A DNA stretch of 64,000 nucleotides from Heliorestis acidaminivorans. Lineage in GTDB: Bacteria; Bacillota; Desulfitobacteriia; Heliobacteriales; Heliobacteriaceae. The position numbers and the translations under genes were made by a program. Where the stretch lies: contig NZ_WBXO01000012.1 in NCBI RefSeq assembly GCF_008933955.1, forward strand, positions 22,377-86,376, in the 5' to 3' direction. The notes below the pieces were generated by a model. That model worked only from the letters and a program-made list of their open reading frames with translations. It searched no databases and was not told where the DNA came from. Positions 41,349 through 51,276 of this stretch are shown in pieces. Position 1 is the first letter of the stretch. Every line of letters starts with the position of its first letter.

Positions 41349-42080
41349 TTAACCTCTGCCTATAGATGCGTCTTTCGGTAAGACTCTTACATCTCGACTC
41401 CCTTTATCTTTCAAGCTGTTTACGGTAGAAACTCGTTCTTCATCACGGTTTTCAAGGTATTTCTCTAATTTCCTCTTCACCCGTTGCAATGCATTGTCAA
41501 TAGACTTAACATGTCGCTTCAGATCAACGGCAATCTCCTGATAGGACTTGCCTTCTAAGTAAGACATTAATACTTTCCACTCTAACGAACTCAGAATTTC
41601 TCCCATTTTCTCTTCAATATCATCAAACTCTTCTCTGCTGATGATAAGCTCTTCCGGGTCTGTTATCTTCGTTCCCGAAATTACATCAAGAAGTGTGCGG
41701 TCCGAGTCTTCATCATATATGGGCTTGTTGAGAGAAACGTATGAGTTAAGCGGTATATGTTTCTGACGCGTGGCCGTTTTAATGGCTGTTATGATCTGGC
41801 GTGTAATGCAAAGCTCAGCAAAAGCTCTGAAAGATGATAACTTGTCACCTCGGAAGTCACGGATTGCTTTATAAAGACCAATCATGCCTTCTTGAATAAT
41901 ATCTTCACGATCAGCACCGATCAAAAAATAAGACCGTGCCTTAGCCCTAACGAAGTTCTTATACTTGTTGATAAGATACTCTAGAGCTTCTTCATCGCCC
42001 TCTTTTGCTCGCTCTACTATTTCTTCGTCCATAAGTTGCTCAAGTTCGTCCAGAAATTCTTTCTGGGCATTCACACTCAC
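41349..42080 (-). CDS. sigH: RNA polymerase sigma-H (early sporulation/stationary phase)
   Basis: Sigma-H starts the switch to sporulation and stationary phase. Region 2 (NKYKNFVRAKARSYFLIGADREDIIQEGMIG in parts) and region 4 (SYLEGKSYQEIAVDLKRHVKSIDNALQRVKRKLEKYL) match Bacillus SigH closely. I use the GTG at 42080, with GGGGG upstream, giving 243 residues; a frame to 42233 has no support. A C-terminal extension of ~30 residues after KRKLEKYLE is longer than in B. subtilis and ends SRDVRVLPKDASIGRG. Confidence 0.93.
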   Translation of the reverse strand: MSVNAQKEFLDELEQLMDEEIVERAKEGDEEALEYLINKYKNFVRAKARSYFLIGADREDIIQEGMIGLYKAIRDFRGDKLSSFRAFAELCITRQIITAIKTATRQKHIPLNSYVSLNKPIYDEDSDRTLLDVISGTKITDPEELIISREEFDDIEEKMGEILSSLEWKVLMSYLEGKSYQEIAVDLKRHVKSIDNALQRVKRKLEKYLENRDEERVSTVNSLKDKGSRDVRVLPKDASIGRG

Positions 42081-42262
42081 GCCTATCGCCCCCACCACAC
42101 AAGAGTTTCCCGAGTAATCTTCCCGATCCGTGTGAAGCCTCAAAAAAGCTAAAACGCCTGTCAGGTTCAGGCGGGTTGTCCTCAGAACATATTCATTATA
42201 CCTGAATGTCTTTTTCAGAGTCAAGGCTCGCAATACGAAGAGAGTCCTAGTGATCTAGTTTT

Positions 42263-42772
42263 TTACCATTTTTCCCGCCTCATTCGCTCTAATTGTCTTC
42301 GAATCTCATCACTCAACCTTCCATCAAGGTGATTCTCTTCAACTGGTGGTCGATAATGTTTTTTTCGATCCTTAGAAGACTTTTTTACTTGATGGTATAA
42401 CTCTCTAACAGTGACACGACAAGCACCACGACCAAGAGCCATCGACTGTTCCACAGCATCTCCTGTTGCTACCCAAATATTTCGACGAGAAGAATACTTA
42501 CCTAATAGGCGTTCAATGTAACGGTCTGCTGTTTCATCTTCTTTTGTATAAACAACTTTGATACCGACCACTTTCTCCAATCGCTCGACGCCACCTTTTA
42601 CCAGATGAGCATCAAAAACAATAATAACTTCTAAGCCCTGTAAAGAGCCGTATTCAGCAAGTAGATCAATGAGCTTTTCTCTAGCATGTTCAAAGCTTTG
42701 CTGCTTCAGCTCCTTCAGATCAGGCCAAGCGTTGAGCACATTGTAGCCGTCAACGATCAGGATGTCTTGCAT
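42263..42772 (-). CDS. rae1: Rae1/YacP ribosome-associated mRNA endonuclease (NYN domain)
   Basis: Rae1 cleaves mRNA in the ribosomal A-site in B. subtilis. This 169-residue NYN/PIN-like protein begins MQDILIVDGYNVLNAWP, where the Asp of VDGYN is an active-site acid; further acids lie in IIVFDAHLV and KEDETADRYIE. The start overlaps the rlmB end by 23 nt and its ribosome site is weak, so translation probably depends on coupling. Gene order (rlmB-rae1-sigH) is as in Bacillus. Confidence 0.92.
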   Translation of the reverse strand: MQDILIVDGYNVLNAWPDLKELKQQSFEHAREKLIDLLAEYGSLQGLEVIIVFDAHLVKGGVERLEKVVGIKVVYTKEDETADRYIERLLGKYSSRRNIWVATGDAVEQSMALGRGACRVTVRELYHQVKKSSKDRKKHYRPPVEENHLDGRLSDEIRRQLERMRREKW

Positions 42773-43655
42773 GGGCAAGCTCGCTTTGATTTTTTTGACT
42801 TTTTTCTTTGATTCGCATTCTCTCGAACATAAGTAGTGCACCTGCTACTGATGCATTCAAGGATTGCACTTTACCGGTCATAGGAATTGTTACAAGAAAG
42901 TCGCATTTGCTTTGTAAAAGTCGCGATATGCCTTTCCCTTCACTGCCCACAATCAGCCCTAAAGAACCAGAGAAGTCTTGTTCGTAATAAGGTTTTTCTC
43001 CTTCTACAACACTTCCTACAATCCAGAGGCCTGCTTTCTTTAATTCTTCAACAGCCATAACTAGATTAGTTACTCTCGCAATAGCAAGGTGTTCTGTAGC
43101 TCCTGCCGCTGCTTTAGCTACTGTGCTTGTAACACCTACGCCTCTTCTCTTGGGAAGAATCACACCATGAACGCCAGCGCATTCTGCTGTACGCAAAAGT
43201 GCTCCTACATTGTGCGGATCTTCGAGGCCATCTAAAATCAAAACGAAAGGAGACTCTCCCTTAGCACGAGCTATTTCTAAGATGTCGGCAATATCAACAT
43301 AAGCAGCAGAAGAGACGAAAGCTATAACACCTTGGTGGTTTTTGGTAGCACTTTGTATGTCTAGAGCACTTCTTTCTACCTCTATGGTAGGAATAGATTG
43401 CTCCTTGGCAATTGCCAGTATCTCCCGAATAGATCCTTCTTTTGAACCTTTGGCTACAATAATTTTATTGATTGATCGCTTCCCTTTTAAGGCTTCTAAG
43501 ACAGGATGACGACCTACTAAAAGATCGTCTCTTACTTCCTCTGTTCTATTTGATTCTGTTTTACCAGCTTCTGCTCTTCTTGGCCCTGGTCTCTTAGCCT
43601 CTGCTCTTCTTACTTCATTTTTCCTTACATCTGAGCGGCCTTTTTCTTTTTTCAT
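42750..43655 (-). CDS. rlmB: 23S rRNA 2'-O-methyltransferase RlmB (TrmH family)
   Basis: This is a SPOUT-fold methyltransferase that modifies 23S rRNA near G2251, using S-adenosylmethionine. The substrate-binding domain is at ~45-120; the SPOUT motifs LDGLEDPHNVGALLRTAE, LIVGSEGKGIS and IPMTGKVQSLNASVAGALLMFE follow. At 301 residues it carries a basic N-terminal extension (~40 residues) with an imperfect RRAEAKRPGP repeat that looks disordered. Its ATG overlaps the thyX stop (TAATG). Confidence 0.94.
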   Translation of the reverse strand: MKKEKGRSDVRKNEVRRAEAKRPGPRRAEAGKTESNRTEEVRDDLLVGRHPVLEALKGKRSINKIIVAKGSKEGSIREILAIAKEQSIPTIEVERSALDIQSATKNHQGVIAFVSSAAYVDIADILEIARAKGESPFVLILDGLEDPHNVGALLRTAECAGVHGVILPKRRGVGVTSTVAKAAAGATEHLAIARVTNLVMAVEELKKAGLWIVGSVVEGEKPYYEQDFSGSLGLIVGSEGKGISRLLQSKCDFLVTIPMTGKVQSLNASVAGALLMFERMRIKEKSQKNQSELAHARHPDR

Positions 43656-44344
43656 TATGACTCCGCTCCATTTCTATTTTTTATACTTTCAATTCGTCCG
43701 CAGCTATAAGAACCTTCGGGGCAAATTCCTGTTGTTTCACATGATGCCCCAGCTTCTGCAAATAGTGTTGGCGCAACTGCACGAACTTGTTCTAACATTT
43801 TTTCGGCTACATTACGAATTTCCCATTGAGCTCTTAAACAAAGTCGATGAGCCAAAAGGTTATATAAACTTCTCGTATTAAAGGTACAGACAATTGCTGT
43901 TTCACAAGCATTAGGTAACACATAGCGAGCATCTTCCGCTGGCACCGATGAAGCTAATTGGGCATAAACTTGAGCAATTTCGGCCATTAAGGTCTCGTAT
44001 TTATCTCTCAAAACTTCATTTCTTGCAATACTAGGTGGAATGACGTAGTCAAAGTTTTCTTCTCCTACGTAGCGCTGTGAGCGTTGACTGTAACTGGCAA
44101 TTCTGTGCCGTACGAGCTGATGGCTGGTAGCTCGACTGATGCCATTGATAGCAAAAGTAAAGCTAACATGCTCAAAAGGCGAAAAATGTCCCATCGCAGT
44201 TAACTTGCTCACTAATGCGACTGCTTTTTCTTCATTCATTCCATCAAGTAGCTTATGCGGATCTTGACTAGAGTAGCATAATCGTGCCGCCGCTGCTACG
44301 GTCCTCTCCGGTTCAGGTGTATAGGCAATCAGGCTGACTTCCAT
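43655..44344 (-). CDS. thyX: Flavin-dependent thymidylate synthase ThyX
   Basis: ThyX makes dTMP from dUMP with FAD/NADPH and methylene-tetrahydrofolate, replacing ThyA. The 229-residue product has the ThyX motif RHRIASYSQRSQRY (~residues 78-91) and the conserved FEHVSFTFAINGISRATSHQL. The nearby Cys-rich C-terminus (CETTGICPEGSYSCG) may be specific to this lineage. It lies between mrnC and rlmB and is coupled to rlmB. Confidence 0.96.
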   Translation of the reverse strand: MEVSLIAYTPEPERTVAAAARLCYSSQDPHKLLDGMNEEKAVALVSKLTAMGHFSPFEHVSFTFAINGISRATSHQLVRHRIASYSQRSQRYVGEENFDYVIPPSIARNEVLRDKYETLMAEIAQVYAQLASSVPAEDARYVLPNACETAIVCTFNTRSLYNLLAHRLCLRAQWEIRNVAEKMLEQVRAVAPTLFAEAGASCETTGICPEGSYSCGRIESIKNRNGAES

Positions 44345-44372
44345 TTCTTATCCTTTCAACTCCACTCAATCT

Positions 44373-44801
44373 TTATTTGCCCTTTTTCTCTGCTAGCCAA
44401 TTCTGTAGATAAGGTTCTAAAAGCTCCATCCTCTCCGCCCTACACAAAGACCAGTATCCTATTAAGCACTCAAAGCCTGTAGCTAGGCGATAAGTCACTA
44501 CGTCTGTTGATTTAGGACACTTGCCGGAGTCAGCATTCCTACCTCTACGCACCCATTCTAGCTCATCTTCTTCTAGTTTGTCTTCTAACCAGCGCAGAAT
44601 TTGAACTTGTGCAGAAGCTTTTACTAACTCTACGGCAAGGCGATGAAGACGATGTACTTTTACAAGACCGGCTTGAATCAGGAATCTTCTTACATGAAGC
44701 TCATAAACAGCATCACCTAAGTAAGCCAAAGCGAGAGGTGCGGGCATCTCTGTTAAAGCTTTTTCTCTATGGCTATTCTTTTCCATCATTTTTTCTTCCA
44801 T
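44373..44801 (-). CDS. mrnC: Mini-ribonuclease III
   Basis: MrnC matures 23S rRNA in Gram-positives. The 142-residue product is an RNase III catalytic domain without a dsRNA-binding domain. The signature LAYLGDAVYELHVRR has the catalytic Asp at ~30 and Glu at ~34, and a second acidic helix lies near the C-terminus. The ATG at 44801 overlaps the cysS stop by 16 nt and has AAGGA five bases upstream. The order cysS-mrnC-(thyX)-rlmB-rae1 follows B. subtilis with thyX inserted. Confidence 0.95.
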   Translation of the reverse strand: MEEKMMEKNSHREKALTEMPAPLALAYLGDAVYELHVRRFLIQAGLVKVHRLHRLAVELVKASAQVQILRWLEDKLEEDELEWVRRGRNADSGKCPKSTDVVTYRLATGFECLIGYWSLCRAERMELLEPYLQNWLAEKKGK

Positions 44802-46237
44802 CTAGTTCCTTGCGGTGTATCTTCAAGAACTATTTCTAAATCTTTGAGCCCATCACGAATTAGATCGGCCGTAGCCCAATCTTTCTTTTTTCTCGCTTCT
44901 GTACGAATAGAAAAAATAAGCTCTAAGAGCCCTTCTACCAAAGCAGAGTCACCTTGTTCTTTTTCCGCCTTAAGTTGCAAACCAAGAACCTGGGCAAATT
45001 CATCAAAAGTATCTGCCACTTGTTGGAGAAGCTTTTTGGTTTCTTGACAGTAAGCATTCGTATCTTGATGCATTAAGCTATTTGTTTCTCGAGCAAGGTC
45101 AAAAAGTTGAGAAATTGCTAAGGCAGTATTGAAATCATCGTTCATAGCTTCGAAAAACATGATTCGTGTTTTTTGCAATTGTTCAGCAAGAGCTTCTGTG
45201 TGAAGATGGCCAGCCTTTGTTAGCCCACCTACTGCTTCTTGACTTAATTTCTCTCTAAGCAGTTCTCTACTAGTACGCAATCGCTCTAAGCTTTTGCGAG
45301 CTCCTTCTAGCTTGCTGTCATCAAAGTCGATAGGACTGCGGTAATGAGTTGCTAGAAGGTAAAAGCGAATCACATCACCAGAAAACTTCTGCAATATCTG
45401 ACGCAAAGTAAAAAAGTTCCCCAGTGACTTTGACATTTTCTCGGCATTTACTGTGATAAAACCGTTGTGTATCCAATATTTGGCCATTGGACCGGAGCCA
45501 ACAGTTGCTTCAGATTGAGCGATTTCATTTTCATGATGTGGGAAAATGAGGTCTTGCCCACCGCCATGAATATCAAATTGTTCACCTAAGTATTTCAGTG
45601 CCATGGCAGAACATTCGATATGCCAACCAGGCCTACCTTTACCCCAGGGGCTATCCCAAGCAGGCTCTCCCACTTTAGCCGCTTTCCAAAGGGCAAAGTC
45701 CATAGCATGCTTTTTACGCTCATCAACTTCAACTCTTGCACCTGCCTGCAAGTCTTCAAGCGTTCTACCTGACAAGCATCCGTAGTTGGGAAAAGCAGGT
45801 ATATGGAAGTAAACATCTCCATCTACTTCATAAGCTTGACCGCCTTGGATAAGCTTCTCTATCATCTCTGTTATCTCGGGCAAGTGATCACTTACCTTGG
45901 GATGTATGGTAGCTTTACGAACGTTTAAAGCGCTGGCATCTTTGTAGTATTCTTCTATAAAACGAGCGGCCAATTCTAAAGGATCTTCACCGAGATCTTG
46001 GGCTCGTTTGATAATCTTATCATCAATGTCCGTAAAGTTCTGTACATAAGTAACTTCGTAACCAATAAAATCCAAGTATCGTCTTATCGTATCAAAAACT
46101 ACTAAAGGCCTAGCATTACCTAGGTGAATATAATCATAAGTTGTTGGTCCACAAGCATATATGCGCACTTTGCCCGCATTAAGCGGAACAAACGCCTCCT
46201 TCTTTTGATGTAGGCTGTTGTATACTCTGAGACTCAC
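44786..46237 (-). CDS. cysS: Cysteinyl-tRNA synthetase
   Basis: This enzyme charges tRNA-Cys. The class I HIGH motif is HLGN (~38-41) and the KMSKS motif is intact ([10 protein letters not shown]). Zinc ligands are C29 (ACGPTTY), a Cys in HIECSAMA, and His/Glu in FPHHENE. I start at the GTG at 46237 ([10 protein letters not shown]), 8 nt after GGAGGG, giving 483 residues. It overlaps the end of cysE by 59 nt, so the two are coupled under the T-box upstream of cysE. Confidence 0.96.
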   Translation of the reverse strand: MSLRVYNSLHQKKEAFVPLNAGKVRIYACGPTTYDYIHLGNARPLVVFDTIRRYLDFIGYEVTYVQNFTDIDDKIIKRAQDLGEDPLELAARFIEEYYKDASALNVRKATIHPKVSDHLPEITEMIEKLIQGGQAYEVDGDVYFHIPAFPNYGCLSGRTLEDLQAGARVEVDERKKHAMDFALWKAAKVGEPAWDSPWGKGRPGWHIECSAMALKYLGEQFDIHGGGQDLIFPHHENEIAQSEATVGSGPMAKYWIHNGFITVNAEKMSKSLGNFFTLRQILQKFSGDVIRFYLLATHYRSPIDFDDSKLEGARKSLERLRTSRELLREKLSQEAVGGLTKAGHLHTEALAEQLQKTRIMFFEAMNDDFNTALAISQLFDLARETNSLMHQDTNAYCQETKKLLQQVADTFDEFAQVLGLQLKAEKEQGDSALVEGLLELIFSIRTEARKKKDWATADLIRDGLKDLEIVLEDTPQGTRWKKK

Positions 46238-46895
46238 TTTCTTTTCCCTCCAGTTGCACAATCCGCTCTTCTAGTTGAGTTATCTTGCGCTGCAAGCATA
46301 AGATCATTTCAGCCATCGGATCAGGCAGTTTGTGATGCTCTAAATCTATCTTTCCCAACAATTCATCCCGAACATTTACTCCATCTTGTACAACAATGCG
46401 CCCTGGCACACCTACAACAGTGCAATTTGGCGGCACATCCTTTAATACAACGGAACCAGCACCAATTTTAACGTTGTCACCAATCGTAATAGAGCCTAGT
46501 ACTTTTGATCCTGATGATACGACAACATTGTTTCCCACTGTAGGATGGCGCTTTCCTTTTTCTTTTCCTGTCCCACCGAGGGTTACCCCTTGGTAAAGAG
46601 TAACGTTGTTGCCCACTTCTGCTGTTTCACCAATTACAACACCCGAACCATGGTCAATAAAAACACCTTCTCCAATCTTCGCACCAGGATGAATCTCTAC
46701 TCCAGTGAGAAATCGATTTACCTGTGATAAAAAGCGTGCTGTAACAGCCCAATTGCTTTTGTAGAGTTTATGGGCTAATCGATGCAGTAAAAGGGCATGA
46801 AAGCCTGGGTAACAAAGGATCACTTCCCAAGTAGACTTAACAGCTGGATCCCTCTCATAAATTACTCTAATATCTTTGCGAATACGCGCTAGCAT
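46179..46895 (-). CDS. cysE: Serine O-acetyltransferase
   Basis: CysE makes O-acetylserine, the precursor of cysteine. The 238-residue product has the N-terminal helical domain and a left-handed beta-helix of hexapeptide repeats ([33 protein letters not shown]) with the catalytic His/Asp region IDHGSGV. The C-terminus is extended by ~40 residues including a helix ([14 protein letters not shown]). AAGGAGG precedes the ATG. It is the first gene of cysE-cysS behind a T-box leader. Confidence 0.95.
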   Translation of the reverse strand: MLARIRKDIRVIYERDPAVKSTWEVILCYPGFHALLLHRLAHKLYKSNWAVTARFLSQVNRFLTGVEIHPGAKIGEGVFIDHGSGVVIGETAEVGNNVTLYQGVTLGGTGKEKGKRHPTVGNNVVVSSGSKVLGSITIGDNVKIGAGSVVLKDVPPNCTVVGVPGRIVVQDGVNVRDELLGKIDLEHHKLPDPMAEMILCLQRKITQLEERIVQLEGKESESQSIQQPTSKEGGVCSA

Positions 46896-46929
46896 CTCGG
46901 TCCGCCTCCTTCTAGTGATTGCATGCTTT

Positions 46930-47187
46930 CAAAAAAAAATAAAGATCTTCGCCTCTGTAATGTACAGAGGCGAAGATCTTTCGCGGTTCCACTCTGCTTA
47001 GCGTGATGACGCTATCTCTTGCAGGCTGTAACGGGGCCTACCGGCCGGATCTACTTTTTTCGATCCTGGCGACTCCCGGGTGCACGTCCAGCATTCTTAA
47101 CCCCAAGTCGCTTCCAGCCTCGGCGACTTTCTCTGGTTGGGGAGCACTGCCGGAACCTCCCGTTCTTCGTCTTTTGAACTTACCTGT
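46930..47187 (-). promoter_or_regulatory. T-box riboswitch leader (probably cysteine)
   Basis: The leader contains the T-box AGAGTGGAACCGCG (46982-46995), one base from consensus. An 18-bp terminator stem follows (46941-46958 with 46964-46981), then a run of U. In the bulge TGGA the variable base is A, which would pair with a U discriminator, as tRNA-Cys has. TGC triplets lie in the stem I region. tRNA-Gly also has U, but the genes downstream are cysE-cysS, so cysteine is the better call. Confidence 0.93.
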
Positions 47188-47217
47188 ATTATAAGTAGCT
47201 CTATCGCAGACTGTCAA
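47188..47217 (-). promoter_or_regulatory. Promoter of the T-box leader
   Basis: TTGACA (47212-47217), 18 bp and TATAAT (47188-47193) on the minus strand match the sigma-A consensus perfectly. It lies 12 bp past the gltX stop, so cysE-cysS is transcribed on its own. Confidence 0.92.
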
Positions 47218-47228
47218 AGGGTTATTTC

Positions 47229-48707
47229 TTAAAACGACAAGTCCAAACCTGCTTGCTCTGTCGTTTGACGAAGACGCTTGAGCAAACCTTCCTTGCCCAA
47301 GACAGCTATTAAGTAAGGCAAGTCCGGGCCATGTTGCTGACCTGATATGGCTACTCTCAAAGGCATAAAGAGGGCTTTGCCCGAAAGCTTCGTCTCTTTA
47401 CCTAACTCTTTAAGTATTTTCTTTATGGAAGCTGGTTCATTAATACGATCGTCATCAAGCTTGCTCACAAAAGCCTGCAGTAAAAGAGGTACTTCTTCTG
47501 CTAGTAAATGCGCTTTTGCTGTATCATCTTCTAAGGTTACTTTTTCATCAAAGAAAAGAGGTCCGTATTCTTTGACTTGCCCTACATAAGCCAGCTTTTC
47601 TTGAAGAGCTTGCATCATTAGCTGTACTTTGTTTTGCTCTTCTTCACCCATACTTTTTGAGACATACCCTGCTTCTTGCAAGTGAGGTATGGCCATTTCT
47701 ACAAGTCTTTCAATAGGTGTCTGTCGGATATAGAGACCATTAAGCCAATTCAGTTTGTCTAAGTCAAAGACAGCAGGGTTCTTAGCAACTCTTTCTAAAG
47801 AGAACAGCTCAGTCAAGGCTTCTAGAGAGAAAATCTCTTCTTCACCTTCAGGTGACCATCCCAACAAAACTAAGAAGTTCACTAGCGCTTCTGGTAAATA
47901 TCCTTGTTCACGATAGTTGACAATAGAAGTAGAGCCGTGACGCTTACTCATCTTAGAGCGATCTTTGCCTAAGATGAGCGAAACATGAGCGAACCGAGGT
48001 TCCTTCAATTGTAAGGCTTTGTAAATCAGCAATTGCCGAGGCGTGTTAGAGAGATGTTCTTCACCACGAATAACATGAGTAATTTCCATCAGGGCATCAT
48101 CAACAACAACAGCATAATTGTAGGTGGGAATGCCGTCTGATTTTACAATAACAAAGTCACCAATGCCGATGCAATCAAAGGAGATTTCACCGCGCACTAG
48201 ATCGTCTACCACAATCGCTCCTTGTTCAGGTACGCGAAAACGAACAACTGCTTTGCGCCCTTCTTGCTGATATTGCTCTTCTTGAGCCTCTGTAAGAGAG
48301 CGACATTTTCCACTATAGCGAGGTAATTCACCTTTGGCCAGAAAAGCTTGTCTTTCCGCTTCTATCTCTTCTTCAGAGCAATAGCAACGATAGGCATCAC
48401 CCTGAGCTAATAGCTTTTCTGTTCCTTTTTGGTAGCTTTCTAAGCGCTCAGTTTGACGATAGGGACCATAGTTTCCACCTACATCAACACCCTCATCCCA
48501 TTGAATGCCAAGCCACCGTAGCGACTCTAGTATATTGTGTTCGCTTTCTCTACTAGAGCGTTCTAGGTCAGTATCTTCAATCCTTACAATGAATTTTCCA
48601 CCATAGCGATGAGCTAATAGAAAGTTGAAAAGCGCAGAACGGGCGCCTCCAATATGGAGAGGCCCTGTAGGACTAGGAGCAAAACGAACTCGAACGGTAT
48701 CAGTCAT
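47229..48707 (-). CDS. gltX: Glutamyl-tRNA synthetase
   Basis: This enzyme charges tRNA-Glu and, in Clostridia lacking GlnRS, often also tRNA-Gln for later amidation. The 492-residue class I enzyme has HIGG (18-21, in GPLHIGGARS) and KMSKR (in DRSKMSKRHGS). The anticodon-binding domain ends in LRQTTEQAGLDLSF. A possible zinc site is seen as CYCSEEE. It lies between ispDF and the T-box. Confidence 0.96.
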   Translation of the reverse strand: MTDTVRVRFAPSPTGPLHIGGARSALFNFLLAHRYGGKFIVRIEDTDLERSSRESEHNILESLRWLGIQWDEGVDVGGNYGPYRQTERLESYQKGTEKLLAQGDAYRCYCSEEEIEAERQAFLAKGELPRYSGKCRSLTEAQEEQYQQEGRKAVVRFRVPEQGAIVVDDLVRGEISFDCIGIGDFVIVKSDGIPTYNYAVVVDDALMEITHVIRGEEHLSNTPRQLLIYKALQLKEPRFAHVSLILGKDRSKMSKRHGSTSIVNYREQGYLPEALVNFLVLLGWSPEGEEEIFSLEALTELFSLERVAKNPAVFDLDKLNWLNGLYIRQTPIERLVEMAIPHLQEAGYVSKSMGEEEQNKVQLMMQALQEKLAYVGQVKEYGPLFFDEKVTLEDDTAKAHLLAEEVPLLLQAFVSKLDDDRINEPASIKKILKELGKETKLSGKALFMPLRVAISGQQHGPDLPYLIAVLGKEGLLKRLRQTTEQAGLDLSF

Positions 48708-48782
48708 CTTTTTCTGTAAACTCCTTTTGTAAGCTAGAAATTCACTAGTTACATATCGATTTAATTATATAATCTTCAATCA

Positions 48783-50000
48783 TTATCGTTGCCGCAATAA
48801 AGCAGTGGCATAAGTAGCTATACCTTCGCCAGTACCTGCAAAACCCAGACCTTCTGTTGTTGTCGCTTTAATATTAATTTGTCGAGATTCAACTTTTAGA
48901 ACCCTGCTGATATTTGCTACCATTTCAGGTATGTAGGGTGCTAATTTGGGACGTTGTGCCACAATAGTAGCATCGATATTCATTATATCCCAATGTTCTT
49001 GCTCTATAAGCCTAGCCACTTCTTGCAGAAGCACTAAGCTAGAGATACCTTTATATCTTCCATCAGTGTCCGGAAAGTGCCGCCCTATGTCGCCTAGAGC
49101 TGCCGCACCTAAAATAGCGTCTTTGATGGCATGCAAAAGAACATCGGCATCAGAATGGCCAAGCAACCCTTTCTCATAGGGGATTTGAACACCACCGAGT
49201 ATTAGCTCTCTCTCTTCAACAAGGCGATGTACGTCGTAACCCAAACCTACTCTCGTTGCTGACATTGATGGGCCACTGCTTACAATCGAGGAGCGCTTAT
49301 TGAGAATTGCTTCGGCCATAATCATATCTTCTGGCGTTGTAATCTTAATGTTTTCGTAATCACCAGGTGCTAGAAAAACTTGCTGTCCTGTCATTTCCAT
49401 GACCATAGCATCATCAGTTGGCAAAGGGTGGCTACTATTTGACATGCTCTCTAAAACCTGATAAGCCTTGACTAACTCTTGGTATTTAAATACTTGTGGC
49501 GTCTGTATGGAAAAAAGACTGCTTCTATCAGGCGTGTTAATAACCATACCATCAGAAGATACTTCCTTGATCGTATCTTTCACTGGAACAGCAGCTACAG
49601 CTGAACCTTTTTCTTTGGCCTTCTCGATACAGCGAGTCAATAATTGAGCTGAGAAAAGAGGCCGTGCCCCATCGTGCACGGCCACCCATTGACAACCCTT
49701 TCCATCTAGAGCTTCCAAACCGCGTTGTACAGAGTCTATTCGCTCGGAGCCACCCTCAACAAGAAGAATCCGTTCACTCCATCCGCTTCCTTCGATTAAA
49801 CCTTGCAAATAATCTTTGTCATCTCTGTGGGCAACTAGAACAATATGGTCAATCTTCTCATCATGTTCGACAAAGCCTCGCAAAGTCCACCAGATCAAAG
49901 GTTTAGAACCTAGGTGAAGCAAAATCTTGTTTCGGTCACTTCCCATGCGTTTGCCTCGACCTGCCGCAACAACAACAATAGCTGTGCCGTCTTTAGACAA
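48783..50000 (-). CDS. ispDF: Bifunctional IspD-IspF of the MEP isoprenoid pathway
   Basis: This 405-residue fusion catalyses two MEP pathway steps: CTP transfer to methylerythritol phosphate (IspD) and formation of the cyclodiphosphate (IspF). IspD spans ~1-235 (AAGRGKRMG at 12-20). IspF spans ~248-405, with the metal-binding YDVHRL and [12 protein letters not shown]. The start is a TTG overlapping the stop of the upstream gene by 8 nt, with GAGGTGA in front. In Bacillus these are separate adjacent genes. Confidence 0.95.
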   Translation of the reverse strand: MSKDGTAIVVVAAGRGKRMGSDRNKILLHLGSKPLIWWTLRGFVEHDEKIDHIVLVAHRDDKDYLQGLIEGSGWSERILLVEGGSERIDSVQRGLEALDGKGCQWVAVHDGARPLFSAQLLTRCIEKAKEKGSAVAAVPVKDTIKEVSSDGMVINTPDRSSLFSIQTPQVFKYQELVKAYQVLESMSNSSHPLPTDDAMVMEMTGQQVFLAPGDYENIKITTPEDMIMAEAILNKRSSIVSSGPSMSATRVGLGYDVHRLVEERELILGGVQIPYEKGLLGHSDADVLLHAIKDAILGAAALGDIGRHFPDTDGRYKGISSLVLLQEVARLIEQEHWDIMNIDATIVAQRPKLAPYIPEMVANISRVLKVESRQINIKATTTEGLGFAGTGEGIATYATALLRQR

Positions 50001-51150
50001 TCGCGTTCACCTCGCTTAGTGCAGTTGTTTGCGCTGATGTTGATTTTTGTCCATCTCCTACTTTTGGCTTAGCAAAAATCATTCTACCTGCCGCAGTTTG
50101 TAAAACAGATGTAACAAGTACACTGATTGTCTGTCCCATAAAACGGCGTCCTCCCTCAACAACGATCATCGTACCGTCATCAAGGTAAGCAACACCCTGT
50201 CCTGACTCTTTACCGTCTTTGATAACTTGCACAGTCATCTCTTCTCCAGGCAAAACAACAGGCTTAAGTGCGTTGGCCAGCTCGTTAATATTAAGAACTT
50301 TGACACCTTGCAATTCAGCAACCTTATTAAGGTTGTAGTCATTTGTAATAATTTGACCGCCTAGCTCTTGACAAAGGCGAACGAGTTTAGAGTCCACTTC
50401 TGAAAGATCATCATAGTCTCGTTGATCAATTTCTACAGTTACATCAAGTTCTTTTCTAATCTTGTTTAGTACATCAAGACCTCGACGACCTCGGTTTCTT
50501 TTTAGCAGATCGGAAGAATCGGCTATATGTTGTAACTCTTCCAATACAAAGGCAGGAATGACTAGTGTACCATCAAGAAAGCCACTCTTGCAGATATCTG
50601 CTACTCGACCATCAATAATTACACTAGTATCTAAAACTTTGTAACAAGGATTAGATTTTGCTACTTCTCTTTGTTGAACTTGAAAGCGCTCTTTAGCTGA
50701 ACCAAATTTGGGAATCACGTTAATGTAACCTTGAATTTCTTCTCTCTTTTTCACACCGAGTCTCATTCCTACATAGCCTAAGACAAGAGAAACAGCTACA
50801 GAAAGATAGGTTCCGAACCAAGGAAGACCAGATACGGAAGCATCAAGAAGGTTGGCAATAATTAAGCCAACAATAAGTCCAATGGCACCACCAATAAGCT
50901 CTTGAATGGGCGTATGTTGCAACTTATGCTCCATCCAAGCTGTCATGACCATAAAACGCTCCATAACATTAGGAGCAACCAGATATCCAGCAAGTCCAAA
51001 CACTAGCGTTAAAAAAGCTAGCAAAGCATGCTTGGCCAAATAACCCATATAATCATTAAAAAGATTGAGCTCAAAAATAAGATAATAAACAAAAGAAGAA
51101 CCTGCAGCTAATGTAAAGAGGGCGATCAAAAGGCGCATTAGATTTCTCAT
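49993..51150 (-). CDS. Membrane PIN-TRAM protein (YacL family)
   Basis: The 385-residue protein has about four membrane helices in the first ~155 residues. A PIN nuclease domain follows ([17 protein letters not shown] at ~187-203, with acids near [16 protein letters not shown]), then a TRAM-type RNA-binding domain (~300-365). The family is conserved in Firmicutes, with B. subtilis YacL as example, and is thought to act on RNA, but its substrate is unknown. AAAGGAGGTGA precedes the ATG at 51150; a frame to 51243 has no site. It lies between carD and ispDF, as in Bacillus. Confidence 0.88.
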   Translation of the reverse strand: MRNLMRLLIALFTLAAGSSFVYYLIFELNLFNDYMGYLAKHALLAFLTLVFGLAGYLVAPNVMERFMVMTAWMEHKLQHTPIQELIGGAIGLIVGLIIANLLDASVSGLPWFGTYLSVAVSLVLGYVGMRLGVKKREEIQGYINVIPKFGSAKERFQVQQREVAKSNPCYKVLDTSVIIDGRVADICKSGFLDGTLVIPAFVLEELQHIADSSDLLKRNRGRRGLDVLNKIRKELDVTVEIDQRDYDDLSEVDSKLVRLCQELGGQIITNDYNLNKVAELQGVKVLNINELANALKPVVLPGEEMTVQVIKDGKESGQGVAYLDDGTMIVVEGGRRFMGQTISVLVTSVLQTAAGRMIFAKPKVGDGQKSTSAQTTALSEVNAIV

Positions 51151-51192
51151 ACTTGTCTCACCTCCTTTGCAACGGTATGTGTTCCCTATACT

Positions 51193-51222
51193 ATTATACT
51201 TTATAAGACCTTGTGCTTGCAA
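51193..51222 (-). promoter_or_regulatory. Promoter of the PIN-TRAM gene
   Basis: TTGCAA (51217-51222), 18 bp and TATAAT (51193-51198) on the minus strand lie 43 bp before the start codon. They may drive the PIN-TRAM, ispDF and gltX genes. Confidence 0.65.
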
Positions 51223-51276
51223 GGAGGTTACTACTTTTGCCAAAGGCAGGTAAAATATGATATGTTCTTTTTTCTT

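Noticed and set aside
42080..42233. N-terminal extension of sigH to 42233
   Set aside because: The extra 51 residues do not resemble SigH, and the GTG at 42080 has a purine-rich ribosome site.
46930..47187. Glycine specificity of the T-box
   Set aside because: tRNA-Gly also has a U discriminator, but the downstream genes are cysE and cysS and no glycine gene is nearby.
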